A stretch of 64,000 bases of DNA from Tropicimonas sp. IMCC34043 (GTDB taxonomy: Bacteria > Pseudomonadota > Alphaproteobacteria > Rhodobacterales > Rhodobacteraceae). A program made the position numbers and the translations under genes. Position 1 is the stretch's first letter; each line of letters opens with the position of its first letter. Below are positions 52,227 through 63,194 of the stretch, one piece after another. The stretch covers positions 868,001 to 932,000 of the forward strand of contig NZ_QMEK01000001.1 in the NCBI RefSeq assembly GCF_003390845.1, given 5' to 3'. The notes beneath the pieces are model-generated. The model did not search any database. It was not told the DNA's origin and saw only the letters and a program-made list of their open reading frames with translations.

Positions 52227-53309
52227 CTAGAGGTCCTTCTGGTCGGGCAGCAGCAGATCCGCGCCCGGCTTGTTGTCGATCCAGTAGGCAAACAGCCGGT
52301 GAAACACCGACAGGATCACCGGGCCGATGAAAATGCCCACCACACCATAGGCGATCAGACCGCCGAGGACGCCGACGATGATGACCAGCATCGGGGTCTG
52401 CAGCCCGCGCGACATGAAGATCGGTTTCAGGATATTGTCGACGATGGTGACCGGCGCAATCAGCACCGTGAACAGCAGCGCCTCGCGGGTGTCCATCGTT
52501 ACCCATGCCCAGATCACCACCGGGATCAGGACCGGTCCGGCACCGATCTGGATGACCGCCAGCAGCAGCACCGCGAGCGCGAGCGGCCCCGCCGCGGCGA
52601 TCCCGAAGGCGCCCATGACGATGCCCGCCATCAACGCCTGAATCACCGCCACCCCGATCACCCCGCGCGAGACGTTGCGCACCGTGGCGCCGGCCATGTC
52701 GACCAGCGCCGGGCCGTTGCCCTCGAAGACCCGGTCGGCAAAGCGGCGCGCGGTGTCGAGCAGTCCCGGCCCGACGATCAGCAGGATCCCCATCAGCAAC
52801 ACCGCCAGCAGCATGGTCAGCAGCCCGAGCCCGACACCTGCCGCGCGCTCCAGCAGCACGGTGGCGGTCTTCACCAACGTCGGGCCGAACTGCGATGTCA
52901 TCGATTCGAGGTTGCCGTGGGCACCCGTCCAGAGCGCATGCAGCTGCGGCCCGATCACCGGCCAGCCGCGGATCGTTTCGGGCGGCAGCGGCACATGGAA
53001 CGACCCGGTCTTGAACCCCGCGGTCACGATCTGGCTCGCCTCGACGATCCCGGTGGCCAGCAACGCGACCGGTCCGAGCGTGATCGCCAGCCCGGCGAAG
53101 GTCAGCAGCCCCGCCGACAGCCGCGCCGCGCCGCCAAGCATCCGGGTCAGCCAGGCGTGAATCGGAAACACCGCAACGCACAGGATCACGGCCCACAGCA
53201 CGAGCCCGATCAAGGGGCGGACCAGCACCAGCACGGAATAGAGAAACAGCGCGAGAATTCCGAAGCGGATGGCAAGGTCGATCGCGTGACTGTCGGTTTG
53301 GCGCGACAT
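52227..53309 (-). CDS. AI-2E family transporter (PerM/TqsA-like)
   Basis: A 360-residue membrane protein with about eight helices, including a long periplasmic loop at roughly 100-150 and GPVLIPVVIWAW and GVVGIFIGPVILSVFHRLF near the end, which mark the AI-2E/PerM family. Some members export quorum-sensing AI-2 and others are Na+/H+ antiporters, so the substrate is not set. ATG 53309 is the start with the domain. It is back to back with the GNAT gene. Confidence 0.9.
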   Translation of the reverse strand: MSRQTDSHAIDLAIRFGILALFLYSVLVLVRPLIGLVLWAVILCVAVFPIHAWLTRMLGGAARLSAGLLTFAGLAITLGPVALLATGIVEASQIVTAGFKTGSFHVPLPPETIRGWPVIGPQLHALWTGAHGNLESMTSQFGPTLVKTATVLLERAAGVGLGLLTMLLAVLLMGILLIVGPGLLDTARRFADRVFEGNGPALVDMAGATVRNVSRGVIGVAVIQALMAGIVMGAFGIAAAGPLALAVLLLAVIQIGAGPVLIPVVIWAWVTMDTREALLFTVLIAPVTIVDNILKPIFMSRGLQTPMLVIIVGVLGGLIAYGVVGIFIGPVILSVFHRLFAYWIDNKPGADLLLPDQKDL

Positions 53310-53435
53310 GGCACTGCTCCTGATGACGGGTTTGGGCCAATAACACACGCCGCCCAGCGGCTTGCAAGAAAAAGCCGACCGCTCGCTGCACCTGCAGCGC
53401 TTGTACCCGGGCGGGCGGATCGCCACATTCCCCGC

Positions 53436-53879
53436 ATGGAAAACACGCTGATACGGCCCGCCGAGGCTAGGGATGCCACAGACTTTGTCCGAGTGATCCG
53501 CGCCGCCTATGGCCCCTGGATCGGCCGGTTGCAGGGCTTGCCCGATGTCGATGCCGGGGTCGCCGAGGAAATCGCGCGCCACCCGGTCTGGGTTGCCGAA
53601 GACCCCGACACGGGCCGTATCCTTGGTGGTCTGGTCCTGCACGAGGGGGAGGAGGCGGCCGTGATCGCGAACCTTGCGGTCGATCCCGATTGCGGCGGCA
53701 GGGGGATCGGGCGCGGCCTGATGGCCGCGGCCGAGGCCCATGCGCTGGCACAAGGCCAGCACCGCATGACGCTGTCCAGCCACCGCGACATGACGCCGAC
53801 GCTGCAGTTCTATCTCAGGGACGGCTGGGTCGAGACCGGGCGCGAGGGCTATCGCGTCTTCATGGAAAAGCGGATCTGA
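53436..53879 (+). CDS. GNAT family N-acetyltransferase
   Basis: A 147-residue single-domain acetyltransferase. The acetyl-CoA loop is NLAVDPDCGGRGIGRGLMAAAE (VDPDCGGRGIGRGL), with LQFYLRDGWVETGR as the C-terminal motif. The substrate is unknown. Its stop codon abuts the trpE stop exactly: the palindrome TGATCA at 53877-53882 holds both. Confidence 0.88.
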   Translation: MENTLIRPAEARDATDFVRVIRAAYGPWIGRLQGLPDVDAGVAEEIARHPVWVAEDPDTGRILGGLVLHEGEEAAVIANLAVDPDCGGRGIGRGLMAAAEAHALAQGQHRMTLSSHRDMTPTLQFYLRDGWVETGREGYRVFMEKRI

Positions 53880-55394
<1,515 letters not shown>

Positions 55395-55399
55395 GGCGA

Positions 55400-57244
55400 T
55401 CAGCGGAAGACCTGACTGTGCACGGAGTTCACTCCGGCATCGTTGACCGAGACCCCGGCCTGACCGACCAGCGCCTGCACGTAATAGAGGAAGGCGTCCG
55501 AGGCGATCCCTTGGGTGATCTGGTTGCCAATGGCCGCCTGCAGCTGGGCCGTGCGCGGATCGGAGGCGTCGGGTTCGGCAATCGACTCGAGCTGGACCAG
55601 CACCGCGCCGTCGGGCAGGCCAACGACCTTGCTTTCGCCCTCTGAAAGGCTGAACAGCGCATCCGACATTACCGTTTCGCTGGCCTCGGCCAGTTGCATG
55701 CGGGTGGTGCCGTCCGAGGTTTCGACCTCGGCGCCAAGATCGGCAATCGGTGTTCCGGCGTCGAGCTGCGCCTTGGCGGCCTCGGCATCGGCCACGGCCG
55801 CGGCAGCGGCCTGCGTCTGCCTCCAGGCTGCGACGACCTCTTCACGGACCTCGCCCAGGTCCTGCTGACGCGGCGGCAGTACTTCGTCGAGCCGCAGCGC
55901 AAACACCCCGCCGCCGTCAAGTTGATCAATCTGCGGGAAATCGCCGTCGCCCAGGGCCTCGGCGGCACTGCGGAAGGCAGCGTCCTCAAGGATCGGGTCG
56001 GTCGAACCGTCCCAGACATCGACGGTGGCAATCTGCATCGGCGTCTCGGCGGCAAGATCCTCGAGCGTCGCGCCGCCCGCGAGACGGTCGTCGAAATCGC
56101 TCGCCATGTCGGCGATCTTGCGCTTGGCCGCATCCTCGCCCAGTTCGGCCCGCAGCTCGGGCGCGGCAGCCTCGAACGAGATCTCGCGTGCCGGCAGCAC
56201 CCCGTTCATGCGATACAGCGCCGGGCCGAGGTCGGAGGGATAGGGGCCAACGACGCCGGGGTCCGTCAGCCCGAAGACCGCATCGCCCGCCTGGCCAAGG
56301 TCCTCGCGGCTGACCGCACCCTCGTCCACATCCTGAAGTGTCAGTCCGCGGCCTGCGACAAGCGCCGCGAAATCGGTGTTGCCGGCATCAAGCTGGGCCT
56401 TGGCGGCCGCGGCCTCGTCGGCCGTGCCGAACACCAGCCGTTCGACCAGCCGCCGTTCGGGGATCGCATATTGGTCCATCCTATCGGCATAAAGCGTGCG
56501 CAGCGCCGCCTCGTCGATATCGACGCTGTCCAGCACCATGTCCGGGGTCAGTACCGCATAGGTCACGCGCTTCATCTCGGGCAGAATGTAGGCGGCCTTG
56601 GTCTCGTCGAAAAAGGCGGAAAGCTCGGCGTCGGTGGGCGTGCCGATTGCCGCCAGACGGCTGTCGGTATCGAACCGGATCGCGCTGAACCCGCGGCGCT
56701 CGCCAAGCCAGGCAAAAATCAGTTCGAGCCCGCCCCGCGGCGGCGCAAGACCCGCGGCGACCGAGGTCTGCAGGATCTGGCGCGCGGCTTCTTCGCGCAC
56801 ATTGCTTTCGAACTCGGGCACCTTGAATCCGGCACGGCCGATCGCGTCCTCATAGGTTGCCTTGTCGAACTTGCCGGTCGGGCCGGCAAAGGCGGGCAGG
56901 GCGGTGATCCGGCGCGCGACTTCCTCGTCGCCGACCGAAATGCCCATATGCGACGCCTCGTTGTCCAGCGCGGCCTCGGCCACCAACTGGCCGCGGATCT
57001 GCGCAGGCAGGCCCTTTGCCTCCATTGCGGCAAGGCTGACGTCGCCGGCACCGGCGGCCTGTTGGGCCCGCACCGCCTGATTCAGGGCGCGGAAATACTG
57101 CTGTGCCGTGATATCCCGGTCGCCCACGGTCGCAACCGTGGTGGCGGTCCCGCCGAAATTCCGGATACCGAAGCCGCCGAGGCCTGCAAACAGCAGGGCC
57201 ATCAGCCCGTAGACGAGGATATGTCCGGGCTTTTTCCTGCTCAT
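55400..57244 (-). CDS. PpiD/SurA-like periplasmic peptidyl-prolyl isomerase
   Basis: A 614-residue protein. One N-terminal membrane helix (residues 8-27) anchors a SurA-N-like helical domain (ITAQQYFRALNQAVRAQQ and so on). Parvulin-type domains follow but are weak: PPIase core residues are poorly visible in 270-390, as in PpiD. It should chaperone newly exported proteins at the periplasmic side. AGGAGG lies about 11 bases before the ATG. Gene order with trpE directly downstream is common in Rhodobacterales, from recall. Confidence 0.88.
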   Translation of the reverse strand: MSRKKPGHILVYGLMALLFAGLGGFGIRNFGGTATTVATVGDRDITAQQYFRALNQAVRAQQAAGAGDVSLAAMEAKGLPAQIRGQLVAEAALDNEASHMGISVGDEEVARRITALPAFAGPTGKFDKATYEDAIGRAGFKVPEFESNVREEAARQILQTSVAAGLAPPRGGLELIFAWLGERRGFSAIRFDTDSRLAAIGTPTDAELSAFFDETKAAYILPEMKRVTYAVLTPDMVLDSVDIDEAALRTLYADRMDQYAIPERRLVERLVFGTADEAAAAKAQLDAGNTDFAALVAGRGLTLQDVDEGAVSREDLGQAGDAVFGLTDPGVVGPYPSDLGPALYRMNGVLPAREISFEAAAPELRAELGEDAAKRKIADMASDFDDRLAGGATLEDLAAETPMQIATVDVWDGSTDPILEDAAFRSAAEALGDGDFPQIDQLDGGGVFALRLDEVLPPRQQDLGEVREEVVAAWRQTQAAAAAVADAEAAKAQLDAGTPIADLGAEVETSDGTTRMQLAEASETVMSDALFSLSEGESKVVGLPDGAVLVQLESIAEPDASDPRTAQLQAAIGNQITQGIASDAFLYYVQALVGQAGVSVNDAGVNSVHSQVFR

Positions 57245-57698
57245 GGTCGCACTCAGCCTCCTGCGATTTCAGTGGCGTTTGTCTAGGACGCCCTGCGCGG
57301 GGAGGCAAGCGCCCATGCCGAGGCGCCGCCATGGCGGTGCCCTTGCGGCAGGCATAGCCGGCTTTGCCTGCCCAAAAGGTCAACAACGGATGGAATCGGC
57401 TTGCTGCGCCGCAGCAATTCGAGCGGTCCATTCGGTGCCAGATGATAGATTTGTGACGCAGACACCGAATTTACGCCAACCATGGTCGTGTGCGACATCG
57501 TGTCAGGCATCCGCGCGCCGGGAAAGATCCGGACCGCGCCTGAATGTCCGGACCGCGCCATCGACCTTGCCACGGCACGAGCCCGCCGGGACCTGCCAAT
57601 GACAGATCCGCCGCCCGAACCAGGCCTCGGGCCAATGCGGCAGAAGACAGGGAGACCATGGAAACAGCGCCACAGGCGTAGCAACGAAAGGCATAGCG
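57245..57698. other. Intergenic region without recognised gene
   Basis: A 454-base gap between the divergent PpiD-like and DUF1194 genes. I see no convincing ORF: candidates have no ribosome-binding site and overlap each other in many frames. There is no tRNA and no strong hairpin with U-run. A less GC-rich patch at about 57420-57480 (ATGATAGATTTGTGACGCAG) may hold promoter elements. Confidence 0.5.
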
Positions 57699-58625
57699 AT
57701 GCGAAGGAGCCGGGAGACAAGCAGACGAAATGTTCTTGGCTGGCTGGCCGGGGGTGGGGCGGCCCTGGCAATGGGCCCGCTCCGGGCCGACACGGATACC
57801 GATCAGGACAGCGGCGTTGTCGGTGGTGTCGGCTATGAAGCCAGTCAAAGCCCGATGCTGGTCACCGTCGACGGAATGACCCCTGACCTCGACGGACCGC
57901 TCGATCTGGTGCTGTGCCTGTGCATGGACGTCAGCCATTCGGTCAAGCGCGGCACCAATGGCGAACCCGACGAGTTCCGGCTGCAACTGGAAGGCACCGC
58001 GACCGCGCTCGAGACGCCGTCGGTCCGCGACGCCATCCTGGCCAACCCGGGCGGGGTCGGGGTGCTCTGCACCCAGTTTTCCGACCGGGCCGCACAATCG
58101 GTTGGCTTTGCCGTACTGCGAAGCGAGGCAGACATCGCCCGATATGCCGATCTGATCCGCACGAGCCCCGCGGTCCTGCCGCGCGGCGGAACCTCGATTG
58201 CCCGCGGTCTCAGCCTCAGCGGCGCCAAGATCCGGCAGGTGCATACCGTCCTCGGCTACGAGTATTCCCGTGCCGTGATCGACATCAGTGGCGATGGCCG
58301 CCAGAGCGCCGACTACTGGTATCAGGCGCTGCCGACCGTGATTCAGCAACTTGCGGTGCAACATGGCATCGTGGTCAACGGAATGGCCATCCAGAGCCCC
58401 GACGACGATCTCGATGTGCTGGCCTATTATCAGGAACGGGTCGATACCCCCGCGGGGTTCGAATATGTCTCGCCGGGCAGCCAGTGGGGCGATCCTGTCA
58501 CCGCCGGACGCTCGTGGTCGGCCAACTCGCCAGAAGATTTCGTGCGCAACATGGAGATGAAGCTGCGCTACGAGGTCTCGGAAATGGCGCCGCCGCACCG
58601 GCAACGACGGGTGGTGCCGGTCTAG
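57699..58625 (+). CDS. DUF1194 domain protein with von Willebrand A fold
   Basis: A 308-residue exported protein. The N-terminus has SRRNVLGWLAGGGAALAMG, a twin-arginine-type signal. The mature part starts with a vWA/integrin-like domain carrying the MIDAS residues D77, S79 and S81 (CMDVSHS), followed by VIDISGDGRQSADY. It matches DUF1194, whose role is unknown. A Tat signal suggests folding with a metal before export. ATG 57699 sits close to a GGAG-like site. It converges on gpt over a REP-like element. Confidence 0.82.
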   Translation: MRRSRETSRRNVLGWLAGGGAALAMGPLRADTDTDQDSGVVGGVGYEASQSPMLVTVDGMTPDLDGPLDLVLCLCMDVSHSVKRGTNGEPDEFRLQLEGTATALETPSVRDAILANPGGVGVLCTQFSDRAAQSVGFAVLRSEADIARYADLIRTSPAVLPRGGTSIARGLSLSGAKIRQVHTVLGYEYSRAVIDISGDGRQSADYWYQALPTVIQQLAVQHGIVVNGMAIQSPDDDLDVLAYYQERVDTPAGFEYVSPGSQWGDPVTAGRSWSANSPEDFVRNMEMKLRYEVSEMAPPHRQRRVVPV

Positions 58626-58743
58626 CGCGGGCGCAAGGTACGCCACCGCGACAGACCGTCAGGTCCGTCTCGTCAACAGGCCGATCTCGCCGATCTTTGT
58701 CCCGCCGCCCGACCGGTGCGGCAGCCGCCACTTCTTCTGTTCG

Positions 58744-58792
58744 AAAATATCCCGGGGGAGTCGCGGCCTGCCGCGACGGGGGCAGCGCCCCC
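58744..58792. repeat. REP-like double hairpin between convergent genes
   Basis: AAAATATCCCGGGGGA is followed by two tight hairpins, GTCGCGG/CCGCGAC (58760-58777) and GGGGGC/GCCCCC (58778-58792). Read on the minus strand the end is CCCCCGGGATATTTTCG, a form I recall at many gene ends in Rhodobacteraceae. It lies between the convergent DUF1194 and gpt genes and may end both transcripts. Confidence 0.6.
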
Positions 58793-58839
58793 AGGCGACC
58801 GTGCCGCAATCCCTACCACCGGTCCGTCGCCGCTGCCGG

Positions 58840-59346
58840 TCACTCGGTTCCGCGATAGGGCTCGACGTATTGCAATGCCATGTCCCAGGGGAAGAAGATC
58901 CAGGTGTCCTGGCTGACCTCGGTGATGAAGGTATCGACCATCGGCCGGCCCTTCGGCTTGGCATAGACGGTCGCGAAATGCGCCTTGGGATACAGCCGGC
59001 GCACCAGTTCCAGTGTCCGCCCACTGTCAACGAGGTCGTCAACGATCAGGATCCCCTCGCCGTCGCCCATTGTCGCGGCATCGGGGGCCTTCAACACGAT
59101 CGCGTCCATCCGGGTCTGGTGGTTGTAGGATTTCACTGAAATCGTATCGACGATGCGAATGTCGAGTTCGCGCGCGACAATCATTGCCGGCGCCATGCCG
59201 CCGCGGGTGATCGCGACCACCGCCTTCCAGGAACCGCCCTCGATCGGCCCGTGCCCGTCGAGGCGCCAGGCCAGCGCCCGGCTGTCGCGGTGGATCTGGT
59301 CCCAGCTGATGTGGAACCCTTTTTCATGAGGCAGGCGGTCGGTCAT
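58840..59346 (-). CDS. gpt: Xanthine-guanine phosphoribosyltransferase
   Basis: A 168-residue purine salvage enzyme that makes XMP or GMP from PRPP. The PRPP loop is [16 protein letters not shown], and [10 protein letters not shown] is the other phosphate site. It lies 52 bases downstream of fabI on the same strand. Confidence 0.95.
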   Translation of the reverse strand: MTDRLPHEKGFHISWDQIHRDSRALAWRLDGHGPIEGGSWKAVVAITRGGMAPAMIVARELDIRIVDTISVKSYNHQTRMDAIVLKAPDAATMGDGEGILIVDDLVDSGRTLELVRRLYPKAHFATVYAKPKGRPMVDTFITEVSQDTWIFFPWDMALQYVEPYRGTE

Positions 59347-59398
59347 GGCGCGTTCCTTGGCTTGCCGCCCGTGCTCGGGCGCGCTTGCGTCAGCGGGC

Positions 59399-60217
59399 TT
59401 ACTTGCGGGGGGCGGTGGCGTCGATGTCGGGCGCGTCGACGGCCTTCATCCCGACCGCATGATACCCTGCATCCACATGGTGGACCTCGCCGGTCACGCC
59501 GGCGCCAAGATCGGACAGCAGATACAGCGCCGACTTGCCCACGTCGTCGATCGTCACGTTGCGCCGCAGCGGCGAATTCAACTCGTTCCAGCGCAGGATA
59601 TAGCGGAAATCGCCGATGCCGCTCGCCGCCAGCGTCTTGATCGGCCCGGCCGAGATCGCGTTGACGCGGATGCCGTCCTTGCCGAGGTCCTCGGCCAGAT
59701 AGCGCACGCTTGCCTCGAGCGCCGCCTTGGCTACGCCCATCACGTTATAGTGAGGCATCACCTTCTCGGCGCCGAAATAGGTCAGCGTCAGGCACGAACC
59801 GCCGTTGGTCATCAGCTTCTCGGCCCGCTGGCACATCGCGGTGAAGGAATAGACCGAGATGTCCATCGACATCGAAAAGTTGCCGCGGCTGGTATCGACA
59901 TAGCGGCCGCGAAGTTCGTTCTTGTCGGAAAATCCGATGGCGTGGACGATGAAGTCGAGACTGCCCCAGGCCTTCCCGAGCTGGTCGAACACGGCATCGA
60001 GCGATGCCTCGTCGGTGACGTCGCAATCGGCCATCTGGGTCACGCCCAGTTGTTCGGCCAGCGGCAGCACGCGCTTCTTGAACGCCTCGCCCTGATAGGT
60101 CAGCGCAAGTTCCGCGCCGGCACCGGCGCAGGCCTTGGCGATCCCCCAGGCGATGGATTTGTCATTCGCCAGACCCATGATCAGGCCGCGCTTTCCGGCC
60201 ATCAGCCCTGTTGTCAT
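59399..60217 (-). CDS. fabI: Enoyl-ACP reductase (NADH)
   Basis: A 272-residue short-chain dehydrogenase that does the last reduction in fatty-acid elongation. The catalytic Tyr/Lys set is Y147, Y157 and K164 ([19 protein letters not shown]). The cofactor start is [18 protein letters not shown], and [17 protein letters not shown] is the substrate-loop region. GGAGGA lies close to the ATG. It is divergent from pdxH with 157 bases between, and gpt follows. Confidence 0.96.
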   Translation of the reverse strand: MTTGLMAGKRGLIMGLANDKSIAWGIAKACAGAGAELALTYQGEAFKKRVLPLAEQLGVTQMADCDVTDEASLDAVFDQLGKAWGSLDFIVHAIGFSDKNELRGRYVDTSRGNFSMSMDISVYSFTAMCQRAEKLMTNGGSCLTLTYFGAEKVMPHYNVMGVAKAALEASVRYLAEDLGKDGIRVNAISAGPIKTLAASGIGDFRYILRWNELNSPLRRNVTIDDVGKSALYLLSDLGAGVTGEVHHVDAGYHAVGMKAVDAPDIDATAPRK

Positions 60218-60374
60218 CCGATCCTCCGCCGCTGGGTTCGCCTTTGGGGTCCTTTAGGGCAAGCGACGGGTCAGAGGCAAGAGGACGCGCAACCGCGCGG
60301 GTCGGTGGCAGGTTGGCTCTGGCCTGCGCGGCACACCGGGTGTAGCCAGTAGAGGCAACGGGAAAAGGCAGGAC

Positions 60375-60989
60375 ATGAGCGACCGCAGCGGCATCTTTGC
60401 AGGAGACGATCCTTTCGATCTGGCACGCGCCTGGCTTGCCGAGGCCGAAGCGAGCGAACCCAACGACCCGAACGCGATCGCGCTCGCCACGGTCGATGCC
60501 GAGGGCCTGCCGAACGTCCGCATGGTGCTGTTGAAGGAAATCGAGGGGCAGGGGACCGACGGCGCCTTCCTCTTCTATACCAACTACGGCAGCGTGAAGG
60601 CGGTCGAGATCGATCAGTCGGGCAAGGCCGCGTTCGTGATGCACTGGAAAAGCCTGCGCCGTCAGATTCGGGTGCGCGGCACCCTGACCCGCGAAGACGG
60701 TGCAAAGGCTGACGCCTATTATGCCTCGCGGTCGCTGAAATCCCGGCTCGGCGCCTGGGCCTCGCACCAGAGCCAGCCTCTGGCCTCGCGCGCGGCGCTG
60801 TTGGCCGAGGTGGCGCGGGTGACAGCCGACAAGGGGATAAGCCCGCCGCGGCCGCCATTCTGGGGCGGCTACCGGCTGCGACCGGTGGAAATCGAGTTCT
60901 GGGCCGATGGTGCGTTTCGTCTGCATGACCGGTTCCGCTGGTGCCGCGCGGGGGAAACCGGGTGGCAGGCGACCCGACTTTCACCGTGA
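60375..60989 (+). CDS. pdxH: Pyridoxamine 5'-phosphate oxidase
   Basis: A 204-residue FMN enzyme that makes PLP from PNP or PMP. Typical segments are [50 protein letters not shown] and the end [25 protein letters not shown] precedes the ATG. PLP is needed by ltaE at 20 kb and by tryptophan synthase. Confidence 0.96.
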   Translation: MSDRSGIFAGDDPFDLARAWLAEAEASEPNDPNAIALATVDAEGLPNVRMVLLKEIEGQGTDGAFLFYTNYGSVKAVEIDQSGKAAFVMHWKSLRRQIRVRGTLTREDGAKADAYYASRSLKSRLGAWASHQSQPLASRAALLAEVARVTADKGISPPRPPFWGGYRLRPVEIEFWADGAFRLHDRFRWCRAGETGWQATRLSP

Positions 60990-61167
60990 ATCGGCGGAAA
61001 CTCGCAGATCCGCGGGGGGTGTTGGTCTGACCTTAGGTAAAAGTATCGGGGCGCCTTGATGCGGCAAGGCGACCACACTACAGTCGGGATCGATAGACAG
61101 ACCGAGGTTTTCTCCGGTAATGTTCCTTAATAGGCTTTGTTTCGTACAAAAGTCCGCTCAGTAGCTC

Positions 61168-61183
61168 GCCCTGGAAACAGGGC
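61168..61183 (+). promoter_or_regulatory. GAAA-tetraloop hairpin in the cold-shock gene leader
   Basis: GCCCTG, GAAA, CAGGGC forms a 6-bp stem with a GNRA-type loop, ending 17 bases before the TTG start. In the leader of a cold-shock gene it could act on translation; this is inference. Confidence 0.45.
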
Positions 61184-61200
61184 ATGGAAATGGTGGCCAA

Positions 61201-61746
61201 TTGGGAACCGACAAGGATGACATTGGAAGCGCGCTGCCGGTTGTCGGGCGCGTGAAGTGGTTCGATCCCGGCAAGGGGTTTGGGTTCGTGGTAGCCGATC
61301 TGGGCGGACCGGATATCCTGTTGCATGCGAATGTCCTGCGAAACTTCGGCCAGTCTTCGGTTGCGGACGGGGCCGAGGTCGAGGTGATGGTGCTGCAGAC
61401 CCTGCGCGGAATGCAGGCGATCGAGGTGCTGCGGATACTGCCGCCGGAAGAATCCGGTGCGCTGCCGCTCGAGGACATGGCGGCGATTTCGCCTGAAGAA
61501 CTTGCTGCGCTGCCGCTGGAGCCTTCGCGTGTGAAGTGGTTCGACAAGGGCAAGGGCTTTGGCTTTGCCAATGTCTTTGGCCGCGACGAGGATGTGTTCC
61601 TGCATGTCGAGGTCTTGCGCCGGTCCGGGCTGGCCGACCTGCAGCCGGGCGAGGCTGTGGCCTTGCGCGTGGTGCAGGGACCGCGCGGCCGCATGGCGTT
61701 CGAGGTCGCGGCCTGGGAAAAGGCGATCCGGAACGGCGAGCGATGA
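61201..61746 (+). CDS. Tandem cold-shock domain protein
   Basis: A 181-residue RNA/DNA-binding protein with two cold-shock domains. The first has KWFDPGKGFGFVV (RNP1-like, residues 19-31). The second has KWFDKGKGFGFANV near 110. The two are joined by an Ala/Glu/Pro-rich linker with a repeated PEE-LAALPLE pattern. The start is TTG at 61201; no other start codon is available in frame before the domain. A GGTGG lies four bases upstream. It overlaps the DUF192 gene by four bases. Confidence 0.88.
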   Translation: MGTDKDDIGSALPVVGRVKWFDPGKGFGFVVADLGGPDILLHANVLRNFGQSSVADGAEVEVMVLQTLRGMQAIEVLRILPPEESGALPLEDMAAISPEELAALPLEPSRVKWFDKGKGFGFANVFGRDEDVFLHVEVLRRSGLADLQPGEAVALRVVQGPRGRMAFEVAAWEKAIRNGER

Positions 61747-62282
61747 GTCGCCGCCTGGTGCGGGGTCGGTTGGTCACGGGGCGCATCGCCGCGGCGCGCG
61801 CGGCCTTGGTCCGCGGCGGCCGGATCGGGTTTCTGGCATTGCTGGTCGGGGCGTCCTGCGGGGCGGCACAGGCGGCCTGCGATCCCGGCGAGGTCGCAAT
61901 GCGCGGCGATTGGGGCCGCGCCCGCTTTGCCGTCGAGATCGCTGACGACAACGCCGAACGGGCCCAGGGGCTGATGTTTCGGGAAGACATGCCAAAGTCG
62001 GCCGGTATGCTGTTCGTCTACGAGGCGCCGCAGCATGCCAGTTTCTGGATGAAGAACACACTGATCCCGCTCGACATGATCTTTGTCGATGCCCGGGGCG
62101 TGGTGACCCGCGTTCACTCCGGGGCTGTGCCGGGCGATTTGACCCCGATTGACGGCGGTTCCGGCGTGCTCGCAGTGGTCGAGATCAACGCCGGCCTCGC
62201 CAGGGCGATGGGAATCGGCCCGGGGACCGAGTTGCGTCACCCGGCCTTCGGTGACTCGGCGGCCTGGCCCTGCACCGAGTGA
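61743..62282 (+). CDS. DUF192 domain protein, exported
   Basis: A 179-residue protein. An N-terminal signal sequence (Arg-rich, then IGFLALLVGASCGAAQA/A) ends near residue 44. The DUF192 core follows: RAQGLMFREDMPKSAGMLFVY, HASFWMKNTLIPLDMIFVD and VLAVVEINAGLARAMGIGPG. Function unknown. Its ATG overlaps the cold-shock gene stop (ATGA). A weak hairpin without a U-run lies just after the stop (62287-62313). The 276 bases to tRNA-Pro hold no convincing gene. Confidence 0.88.
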   Translation: MSRRLVRGRLVTGRIAAARAALVRGGRIGFLALLVGASCGAAQAACDPGEVAMRGDWGRARFAVEIADDNAERAQGLMFREDMPKSAGMLFVYEAPQHASFWMKNTLIPLDMIFVDARGVVTRVHSGAVPGDLTPIDGGSGVLAVVEINAGLARAMGIGPGTELRHPAFGDSAAWPCTE

Positions 62283-62558
62283 AAATCCCGGCCGACTGAA
62301 TGCCTCGGCTGGGTGGCGACTGGCGCACCAGCAGGCCAGTCGCAGCGTGAGACTCGTCTCCTCGTCAAATTGCCGATGCTCCTGCCCGTGGCACGGGGCC
62401 GAAGCCGCGGGGCTCCTGCCCGTCGGATGCGCCACGCCGGTTCGGCCAGGCACGCTGCGCGTGCGATTGCGCCGGCTTCCGGCAGAGTGCCTTTGGGCCC
62501 AGATCGGCGAACGAGGGGGCTTCCCAAGGGTGCGCTCCTTGCGTAGGAAGGCCGGTGT

Positions 62559-62635
62559 CGGGGCGTGGCGCAGCTTGGTAGCGCGACGGTTTTGGGTACC
62601 GTAGGTCGTAGGTTCGAATCCTATCGCCCCGACCA
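62559..62635 (+). tRNA. tRNA-Pro (TGG anticodon)
   Basis: A 77-base gene with encoded CCA. The acceptor stem is CGGGGCG/CGCCCCG and the anticodon stem ACGGT/ACCGT with loop TTTGGGT. The anticodon TGG is at 62593-62595. The T arm has the GGTTCGAATCC pattern. It reads CCA and, by wobble, other proline codons. Confidence 0.97.
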
Positions 62636-63194
62636 TTTTCCTATGAGCATCGGACTAAGAGGCACAGGCCCGGTGCGGGCCAACGGGTCGGATGCGCTCG
62701 CCCTCTCGCGGTTCGAGCCAGCCAGGCACCAGATGTGGTGTGTCCATTCCGCTACTGCGCCGGGCCATGCTGCGGGTGCAGCATTTGCGGCTTCTCGCGC
62801 AGACTATCCCGCGCCTCCCCCTCAGAATCCCATATTTTGTTGATGCTGCCACGCAGAATACCTTAACTTGCGGATTGTTAACGAATTTTCCAAGAATCGG
62901 GCAGGGGCCACGCGCCTGATACGGGTCGGTAGGTCAAGCGAAAAATCTGGGTCGGGAGACGGATATTTCCGTTGACCATCGGTGCCCATATACGTCAGTT
63001 TGTGTTGGCGGGCGAGAGATCCACAATATGTTGTAGCCGAAACGACATGGACTGGATCACGCAGCGGAGGAGGATCGCAGGGTCGGCCAAGAGGACAGTT
63101 GGCCCTGATGCGTCCCCTCCGCTGCCGAACCGCCCGACCAGTTTCACAAGACCGCCACAAAGGCGGACCGGACCGCGGCAAGGGGACAGGCGCA
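62636..63194 (+). promoter_or_regulatory. Leader of the ribonucleotide reductase gene with an NrdR-like box
   Basis: A 559-base gap with no convincing gene. Bases 62855-62900 are AT-rich and hold two TTAAC motifs. At 63021-63036 CCACAATATGTTGTAG fits the NrdR box pattern (close to ACACAATATATTGTGT). A partner box about one helical turn multiple upstream is not clear. AGGGGACAGG before the ATG is the ribosome-binding site. I do not see a cobalamin riboswitch. Confidence 0.55.

Noticed and set aside
62680-62760. A second tRNA-like segment (GGTTCGAGCC) after tRNA-Pro
   Set aside because: No matching acceptor or anticodon stem can be built around it.
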